Assembly (NCBI GenBank): GCA_934294965.1 | Contig: CAKRAM010000011.1 | Span: 1-5,183 of the forward strand | Reading direction: 5' to 3' | DNA from: an uncultured Clostridia bacterium | GTDB lineage: Bacteria; Bacillota; Clostridia; Christensenellales; CAG-314 | Length of the DNA: 5,183 nucleotides | In this document: positions 1 to 4,052 of the stretch, one piece after another | Layout of the letters: every line of letters starts with the position of its first letter | Numbering within the stretch: position 1 is the first letter of the stretch | Translations under genes and position numbers: made by a program | The notes under the pieces: model-generated | The model's input: the letters and a program-made list of their open reading frames with translations, nothing else | Database searches by the model: none | What the model was told of the DNA's origin: nothing

Positions 1-806
1 CACTTAAAGCAGGATTGCAAATTAACGATGTAATCGTCGGTCTTGACGGCAAAAAGATTTACAATTCCTCCAAACTTTCTCAAATTGCAGTTGCAAGTTC
101 GGGCAAGACGCTGGTGGTGAATTACGTTAGGGACGGTGAGGCAAAAAACGCGGAAATTGTTCCTCAGAAGGATTTGACAAGCGGCTATTATCGACTGGGA
201 TTGTGGACCAGGGATTCTTCCGGCGGAATAGGTACGCTGACTTACGTTAAAAAAGATTTGACTTTCGGCAGTCTCGGACATCCCGTGTGCGACGCGGGCG
301 GCGTGATTACGCAGTGCAACCGCGGCGGAGTATATGTTTGCGAGCCGAACGACGTTCTTAGGGGCAGGCGCGGAGCGGCAGGCGAATTGCGCGGTCAAAT
401 CGATTTTGAGCGTCGACTTGGCTGTTTGAACAAAAATTGCAAATTCGGAATGTACGGGCAGTTTACTTCTTTGCCGAGTTTTTGTCAAAAGATAATCGGT
501 GTTGCCGAACCGACCGACGTGACACCGGGCAGTGCGGAAATTTTTTGCACTTTGCCAAACTTGCCAACGCAGAGTTACAAAATAGAAATCGTAAAGACAT
601 CCTATCAAAACAGTTGTGACGAAAAAGGCATGGTTGTTCATGTGGTGGACGATAGGCTTTTGGACATTACAGGAGGAATCGTGCAAGGAATGAGCGGAAG
701 TCCGATTGTGCAAAACTGCAGACTGGTGGGCGCAATTACTCACGTTTTTGTAAACGATCCTACGCGCGGTTACGGAATTTATGCAAAATGGATGTTGGAA
801 CAGTAG
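1..806 (+). CDS. spoIVB: SpoIVB peptidase (S55 family), 5' end outside window
   Basis: This is the C-terminal two thirds or so of the sporulation serine peptidase SpoIVB. The family is secreted by the forespore into the intermembrane space and triggers the SpoIVFA/SpoIVFB complex that processes pro-sigma-K. The reading frame is already open at base 3 with the second half of a PDZ domain (AGLQINDVIVGLDGKKI), so the TTG at 15 is an internal Leu codon, not a start. The S55 domain follows. It has the RDSSGGIGTLTYV segment, a catalytic His in FGSLGHPV (codon 279), a probable catalytic Asp (codon 648), and Ser in GGIVQGMSGSPIV (codon 693), 15 residues after that Asp. I recall the same Asp-Ser spacing from the B. 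subtilis enzyme. The conserved THVFVNDPTRGYGIYAKWML tail ends the protein only two residues later, which is shorter than in B. subtilis. Nine cysteines in about 267 residues is high for an exported protein. In many relatives spo0A comes next, but here it does not. The family assignment is very secure. Confidence 0.95.
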   Translation, partial: LKAGLQINDVIVGLDGKKIYNSSKLSQIAVASSGKTLVVNYVRDGEAKNAEIVPQKDLTSGYYRLGLWTRDSSGGIGTLTYVKKDLTFGSLGHPVCDAGGVITQCNRGGVYVCEPNDVLRGRRGAAGELRGQIDFERRLGCLNKNCKFGMYGQFTSLPSFCQKIIGVAEPTDVTPGSAEIFCTLPNLPTQSYKIEIVKTSYQNSCDEKGMVVHVVDDRLLDITGGIVQGMSGSPIVQNCRLVGAITHVFVNDPTRGYGIYAKWMLEQ

Positions 807-910
807 TTTTGTAAGTGTATTATGTCCGCAATTTAACAAATTGTCGCAAAATGTTGGCTGTATACAAATTTAGCGCAAAGAATTTGTCTGGTCGGTAATG
901 CGATTTCATG

Positions 911-949
911 TTGCGGCATGTGCAGATTATTTGCATAACTTTGCTGCAA
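911..949 (+). other. Two-tier hairpin downstream of spoIVB
   Basis: TTGCGGC (911-917) pairs with GCTGCAA (943-949), allowing one G.U pair. Inside it TGTGCA (919-924) pairs with TGCATA (932-937), again with one G.U, around a seven-base loop. No T-run follows on either strand, so it is a poor intrinsic terminator, although its position after spoIVB would suit transcript end formation or stabilisation. Its plan, an outer GCGGC/GCNGC stem with an inner TGCA/TGCA stem, resembles the hairpins after deoB. The rest of the 807-1029 spacer holds only a small AACGC-ATTT-GCGTT hairpin (963-976) and no gene. Confidence 0.35.
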
Positions 950-1029
950 ATATTCTCAAAACAACGCATTTGCGTTTTGCACGAGTAGTGCGAAAGCATA
1001 TTCGCTATAAATTGTTCATATTGTGAAAT

Positions 1030-1605
1030 ATGGCAATATGGCAAAGTCTAAAATTGTTTTGGAAAGATTTATTATGCGAACTGCAAACGCAAAAATATCG
1101 TGCTGTTTTCTATTGTTTGTGCGTTGTCGGCGGACTTGTTTGCGGTTTTGTGGTGTATAACAACGATCCTGCGTGTTGGTGGGGCATAAATCGGTACGAA
1201 TTTGCTTGCAAATTGATATACGGAGGCTTTTTTGCCGTATTGTTTGTCGAAATTTTTTCCGCGCTGATTTTTGCCGCTGCCATAACGTTTTCCTGCATAA
1301 AGTTTTGCGCACTGCTAAGGGCAGTCGCTTTGTTTGTCGGCGCGCTATATTGGGGTGGAATACTTGCTGCTATTGCGCAAATCTCGGCTGTGTTTTGTGT
1401 ATTATATTTGTTGCTTTTTGCATTGGTGCAACTGGCGATATTTTTTGTTGCCGCATTCGATTTGTCATGCCGTCAAACGGCAAATTGCCTGCTTGCCGAT
1501 GCTTTAGAAACGGCAAAAAACGCGTATTTGATGCTTGCTGCGGAAGTAATCTTAAAATTGTTGCTGTTATTTTTGATTTTACGTCCTGTAACAGCCTCAA
1601 TTTGA
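1030..1605 (+). CDS. Small multi-span membrane protein, possibly a divergent SpoIIM
   Basis: This is a 191-residue, very hydrophobic protein that I do not recognise by motif. After a short N-terminal part rich in charged and polar residues it shows about five likely membrane segments: residues 26-43, 64-86, 97-116, 119-143 and 168-185. Length, segment number and position upstream of deoB and dacF all resemble SpoIIM, the five-span subunit of the SpoIID/SpoIIM/SpoIIP engulfment complex. The stretch RAVALFVGALYWGG is loosely like the glycine-rich central part of that family. This is an inference from context and topology, not a clear sequence match. Eleven cysteines (5.8%) is striking. The ATG at 1030 is the first start after an in-frame TGA at 1024, but no Shine-Dalgarno sequence precedes it, so the start is uncertain. 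The overlapping + frame (1173-1751) would be a basic, cysteine-rich protein running into deoB and is less credible. The alternative is a lineage-specific membrane protein. Confidence 0.7.
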   Translation: MAIWQSLKLFWKDLLCELQTQKYRAVFYCLCVVGGLVCGFVVYNNDPACWWGINRYEFACKLIYGGFFAVLFVEIFSALIFAAAITFSCIKFCALLRAVALFVGALYWGGILAAIAQISAVFCVLYLLLFALVQLAIFFVAAFDLSCRQTANCLLADALETAKNAYLMLAAEVILKLLLLFLILRPVTASI

Positions 1606-1634
1606 TTGTTAATTTGTTATTTTTTTGGTATAAT
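1606..1634 (+). promoter_or_regulatory. Sigma-A-type promoter of deoB with extended -10
   Basis: TTGTTA (1606-1611) is followed by a 17-base spacer and a perfect TATAAT (1629-1634) preceded by TGG, which makes an extended -10. Transcription would begin near 1641, giving a leader of about 50 bases before the deoB ATG. The -35 box starts on the base after the TGA stop of the upstream membrane-protein gene, so deoB appears to be transcribed on its own in vegetative cells rather than only by read-through. Confidence 0.7.
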
Positions 1635-1692
1635 ATATTCGTAAAAGCCTTTTTCCACAAGTCGATTTTGGGCTTATTTATGAGGTTAGATT

Positions 1693-2841
1693 ATGAGAGC
1701 TTTTATCATTGTTATAGACGGTTTTGGAATCGGCGCAATGCCCGATTGTAAAAAGTATAACGATTTTGGCGCAAATACACTAAAAAATATTCGCGCAACC
1801 TACGATCTTAACGTTCCTACGCTTGCCGATCTCGGTCTTTATAACATCGAGGGTACGTACAATGACGATCGCATGCCGATCGGCGCATATGCACGCCTGA
1901 AAGAACTATCCAAGGGTAAAGATACAACGGTCGGTCATTGGGAAATGGCAGGACAAATCACCAAGGAATTTTTGCCGACTTTCCCAAACGGTTTCCCCAA
2001 GGAACTAATTTCTAAATTTGAAGCGGAAATAGGCACAAAAGTACTGTGTAACAAGCCGTATAGCGGCACGGACGTTATTCGTGACTATGGCGAAGAACAT
2101 TTGCGCACCGGCTATCCCATTGTGTACACTTCGGCGGACAGCGTTTTTCAAATTGCCGTCCATATGGACAAGTACTCGATAGAAGAACTTTATCACATGT
2201 GTGAAGTGGCTCGTAACCTTTGCGTCGGGAAGTACGGTGTAGGTAGAATTATTGCCCGTCCGTTTGCGGGAGAATATCCGTTTGTCCGCACGGCTGAACG
2301 TAAGGACTATTCATTGGATCCTCCCGGAAAAACGGTTTTGGACGACGTTAAGGATGCTGGAATGCAGTCCGTGGCGGTTGGGAAAATTGAGTACATTTTC
2401 AACGGAAAGGGCATAACGCGCAGCATTCACACCACAAGTAACCTCAACGGTTTGAACGTTACGTTAGACGTAGCCAAAGAAAATTTTGACGGACTTGTGT
2501 TTGTAAACCTGGTCGATACCGATATGAAGTTCGGACATCGTAGGGACGTTTACGGATATGCAGAAGCGTTGGAAGAAATCGACGGCAAAATTGCCGAACT
2601 TATTAAGCTTTTGAAGCACGACGATGTGCTTTATATCACAGGCGATCACGGTTGCGATCCAACTCATAAACAACACACCGACCACACGAGAGAGTACACT
2701 CCGTTGCTGGTTTACGGTTGCGACGTTGTTCCCACCGACCTCGGCACTTTGGATGGGTTCGATACCATTGCCGACACCGTTCGCGAGCAACTCGGTTTGT
2801 CCTCCGGCGGAAAATCCGTTTGGGAAAGAATCACAAGATAA
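1693..2841 (+). CDS. deoB: Phosphopentomutase
   Basis: DeoB interconverts ribose 1-phosphate or deoxyribose 1-phosphate and the 5-phosphates in cytosolic nucleoside salvage. It is a 382-residue, two-metal enzyme of the alkaline phosphatase superfamily. The start is supported by GAGGT (1682-1686), six bases before the ATG. By comparison with the B. cereus enzyme as I recall it, the metal ligands are Asp9 (IDGFGIGAMPD), Asp277 and His282 (VDTDMKFGHRRD), Asp318 and His319 (TGDHGCDPT) and His331 (TDHTREYTPLLVYG). The phospho-accepting Thr is Thr78 in KDTTVGHWEMAG. YTSADSVFQIAVH, RPFAGEYP and GKIEYIFNGKGITRS are further family signatures. Two oddities stand out. THKQHTDH appears to carry one extra residue between His319 and His331, and the usual Glu after SVFQIAVH is Met158. 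The gene has its own promoter and a terminator just downstream. In several Firmicutes deoB is followed by a nucleoside phosphorylase gene. None is seen here. Confidence 0.98.
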   Translation: MRAFIIVIDGFGIGAMPDCKKYNDFGANTLKNIRATYDLNVPTLADLGLYNIEGTYNDDRMPIGAYARLKELSKGKDTTVGHWEMAGQITKEFLPTFPNGFPKELISKFEAEIGTKVLCNKPYSGTDVIRDYGEEHLRTGYPIVYTSADSVFQIAVHMDKYSIEELYHMCEVARNLCVGKYGVGRIIARPFAGEYPFVRTAERKDYSLDPPGKTVLDDVKDAGMQSVAVGKIEYIFNGKGITRSIHTTSNLNGLNVTLDVAKENFDGLVFVNLVDTDMKFGHRRDVYGYAEALEEIDGKIAELIKLLKHDDVLYITGDHGCDPTHKQHTDHTREYTPLLVYGCDVVPTDLGTLDGFDTIADTVREQLGLSSGGKSVWERITR

Positions 2842-2897
2842 TTTCAAACAAATATACAAAATTGCGGCTTTGCAAATTGCATTGCCGCTTATTTTTT
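2762..2897 (+). repeat. Parent copy of a decayed repeat: deoB 3' end plus terminator
   Basis: This segment spans the last codons of deoB, its stop and its terminator. It aligns with 3336-3467 at a nearly constant offset of 573-578 bases. Shared blocks in order are ATACC, AACTCGG, a GG-GGAAAAT block, CACAAGATA (2832-2840), TCAAACAAATAT (2844-2855) and the hairpin core GGCTTTGCA. The encoded C-terminus (GGKSVWERI) fits the end of other DeoB proteins, so this copy is probably the source and the downstream ones the duplicates. Confidence 0.7.
2864..2897 (+). terminator. Intrinsic terminator of deoB
   Basis: GCGGC (2864-2868) pairs with GCCGC (2884-2888). Within it TGCA (2871-2874) pairs with TGCA (2878-2881) around a three-base loop, separated from the outer stem by a symmetric pair of T-T mismatches. 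TTATTTTTT (2889-2897) follows directly. It begins 22 bases after the deoB stop codon, which is a normal place for a rho-independent terminator. Confidence 0.8.
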
Positions 2898-3008
2898 GCA
2901 GTGGTGGGGAAGGCAATTTGTTCTTTGTTTCGATATTGTCCGCGCCTTTGGCAAATTATGCTGCAAGTATGCTTTTGTGTCAACGAGGTTTTTTTGAGAG
3001 ATTTCATT

Positions 3009-3041
3009 GCGGTTTTGTATAATTGCATTGCCGCTTTTTTT
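3009..3041 (+). terminator. Second terminator-like hairpin, related to the deoB terminator
   Basis: GCGGT (3009-3013) pairs with GCCGC (3030-3034) and TGTA pairs with TGCA inside, around a TAAT loop. A run of seven Ts (3035-3041) follows. It has the same plan as the deoB terminator at 2864. The two C-to-T differences in the stems leave G.U pairs in + strand RNA, so the fold survives. No gene lies just upstream, so it is either a back-up terminator for deoB or a copied element. A following GGCGG (3044-3048) could compete for the GCCGC arm. Confidence 0.5.
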
Positions 3042-3071
3042 GTGGCGGAGTGATGTTTATCGTTCGCGCTT

Positions 3072-3245
3072 GTTTGCAGTACGGTGATTGTTTACAAAGA
3101 AACTCTTATTTTTTCGGTGCAAAAGTGCGCTCAAATAAATAACAAAAAAACATCAAAAATATTTTGGTGTTGTCTTGCGTAATTGCAATACCTCCATGTA
3201 TTTGGTAATGAAGCGGATTTGTATCTGGCAAGTTTATTGCATGTA
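3072..3245 (+). repeat. Decayed repeat copy, most diverged
   Basis: This segment aligns with 3342-3513 at an offset of 266-270 bases along its whole length. Shared blocks in order are GTTTGCA (3072), AACTC (3101), TCAAA-AATAT (3153), TAATTGCA (3180), AATGAA (3207), TATCTGGCAA (3222) and ATTGCATG (3236). Its hairpin position is held by a different pairing, GGTGTTG (3166-3172) with CAATACC (3186-3192), with one G.U. No T-run follows. Many gaps are needed, so the exact ends are uncertain. Confidence 0.5.
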
Positions 3246-3335
3246 GTATGAGTTGCCTGACGCGGTGTATTTAACGCTATTTTCACCCTTAAACATTGAT
3301 TGTAGAAAACTTGATTAGTGGCAGGGCGAAGGTGC

Positions 3336-3513
3336 ATACCGGTTTGCAACAAGACTGTTTGGCTATAACTCGGATTACGTTTGGAGGAAAATAGTTTATA
3401 AAAACACAAGATACAGTCAAACAAATATGTCAAATTGTGGCTTTGCATAATTGCATCGCCTTTTTTGTTTTAGAAATGAATTGGGTTTTTATCTGGCAAA
3501 TTTGATTGCATGC
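3336..3513 (+). repeat. Decayed duplicate of the deoB 3' end and terminator
   Basis: The first part (3336-3467) matches the deoB tail and terminator, with CACAAGATA at 3405-3413 and a 12-base exact match TCAAACAAATAT at 3417-3428. The hairpin is weaker (GGC 3439-3441 with GCC 3458-3460, TGCA with TGCA inside) but is still followed by six Ts. One frame still reads VWRKI...NTR against VWERITR in DeoB. The later part (about 3440-3513) instead shares TATCTGGCAA and ATTGCATG with the copy at 3072-3245. A related stretch, TGGCAAATT-ATGCTGCAAG, also occurs near 2949. Confidence 0.6.
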
Positions 3514-3619
3514 TTGCTTTTGCTGTTTGTTCGATATTGTTTGTGTTCAGTTTGCTCATTGGACTTTGTAAATTGCGCGCAGTAGAGGAGTGCTTGAGCG
3601 TTATTTTACTTGTATCTAT

Positions 3620-3665
3620 ATTTATAATCGTAAGCGATTTTGATTTATAATCGTAAGCAATTTTG
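3620..3665 (+). repeat. 23-base tandem direct repeat with internal TATAAT
   Basis: Two adjacent 23-base copies (3620-3642 and 3643-3665) differ at one base (G at 3636, A at 3659). Each begins ATTTATAATCGTAAGC and ends ATTTTG, and each contains a perfect TATAAT (3623-3628 and 3646-3651). The first copy also holds the inverted repeat AATCG-TAAG-CGATT. I see no -35 box at a proper distance and no gene just downstream, so this could be a recent slippage duplication, a pair of protein-binding sites or chance promoter-like sequence. Confidence 0.75.
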
Positions 3666-3666
3666 C

Positions 3667-3748
3667 CAAGAGTGGTGGTGTTGTCGCACAAGGTTGCGCG
3701 TTATATTAGCCTGCAAAATTGCACGTTTATAGCGCGGTGGCACTCTTG
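3667..3748 (+). other. Possible branched hairpin (structured RNA candidate)
   Basis: CAAGAGTG (3667-3674) and CACTCTTG (3741-3748) form a perfect eight-pair closing stem. It encloses a small hairpin TTGT-CGC-ACAA (3681-3691) and a longer arm, CGCGTTATA (3697-3705) with TATAGCGCG (3728-3736, one G.U). That arm is topped by TGCA (3712-3715) with TGCA (3720-3723). On paper this is a three-way junction. Stems of this size arise by chance in 1.2 kb of non-coding DNA, so support is weak. Confidence 0.2.
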
Positions 3749-3994
3749 ATTTTGGTTCACTATTTGTATCGCGTTCTCGATTTTCAAATCACAATATGGA
3801 ATAATATTACAGACATAGTATATTATAAATTGCCAAATTGTGGTATTATTACGCCGATTATGTTATAACTGCGCAATATTTGTGGAATTTCATAAATTGC
3901 GGATAAATACTATGGTTTTAGCTGTTATTTTGTTCCTGTTTGGTAACTCTTTGAATAGCGCAGTTGTCGTAGGCGGTTGTCGGTTTGTTTTGCG

Positions 3995-4023
3995 GTATAT
4001 TTTGTAAATTGTTGCAAATACTA
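3995..4023 (+). promoter_or_regulatory. Candidate sigma-F-type promoter of dacF
   Basis: GTATA (3995-3999) fits the sigma-F -35 pattern GYWTA. GCAAATACTA (4014-4023) fits the -10 pattern GGNRANANTW at six of its seven defined positions. The spacer is 14 bases, slightly short. Transcription would start near 4030, about 11 bases before the GGAG ribosome site. B. subtilis dacF is known to be expressed in the forespore, which agrees with this placement. No convincing sigma-A promoter was found nearby. Confidence 0.4.
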
Positions 4024-4052
4024 TCCAAAACTAAAATTTTGGAGTGTGCCAT

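Larger units (their letters stand above)
2842..4052. other. 1.2-kb intergenic block without a credible gene
   Basis: No open frame in this block has a family signature, a convincing ribosome site or sensible composition. Both strands are broken by frequent stops, and the longest frame (105 residues, minus strand, 3131-3448) lies on top of the repeats. The block holds the deoB terminator, a second terminator-like hairpin, two decayed copies of the deoB tail, a 23-base tandem repeat, a possible branched fold and the dacF promoter region. AATTGC occurs nine times on the + strand here, at 2860, 2875, 3021, 3181, 3449, 3571, 3717, 3828 and 3895. A nucleoside phosphorylase gene might be expected between deoB and dacF, but I found no trace of its motifs. 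Confidence 0.8.

Noticed and set aside
15..806. Possible TTG start of a short independent PDZ protein at 15
   Set aside because: The frame is open upstream and bases 3-14 encode LKAG, which continues the PDZ motif, so the TTG is an internal Leu codon.
1173..1751. A + strand open frame of 192 codons overlapping both the membrane protein and deoB
   Set aside because: It overruns the deoB promoter and start, has a basic, cysteine-rich composition typical of an out-of-frame reading, and lacks a ribosome site. The alternative frame gives a coherent membrane topology.
3131..3448. Minus-strand open frame of 105 codons in the spacer
   Set aside because: It covers the decayed repeats, shows no domain or ribosome site, and has the composition of translated AT-rich non-coding DNA.
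3620..3665. CRISPR array
   Set aside because: Only two copies exist, directly abutting with no spacer, and no cas gene is present.
3667..3748. tRNA or tRNA-like gene
   Set aside because: The size is close, but there is no T-loop GTTCRA box, no anticodon arm and no seven-pair acceptor stem in the proper arrangement.
2842..4052. Pseudogene of a purine nucleoside phosphorylase between deoB and dacF
   Set aside because: The gene is expected here in some relatives, but none of its motifs could be found on reading the region, and the recognisable sequence is repeat material from the deoB tail.
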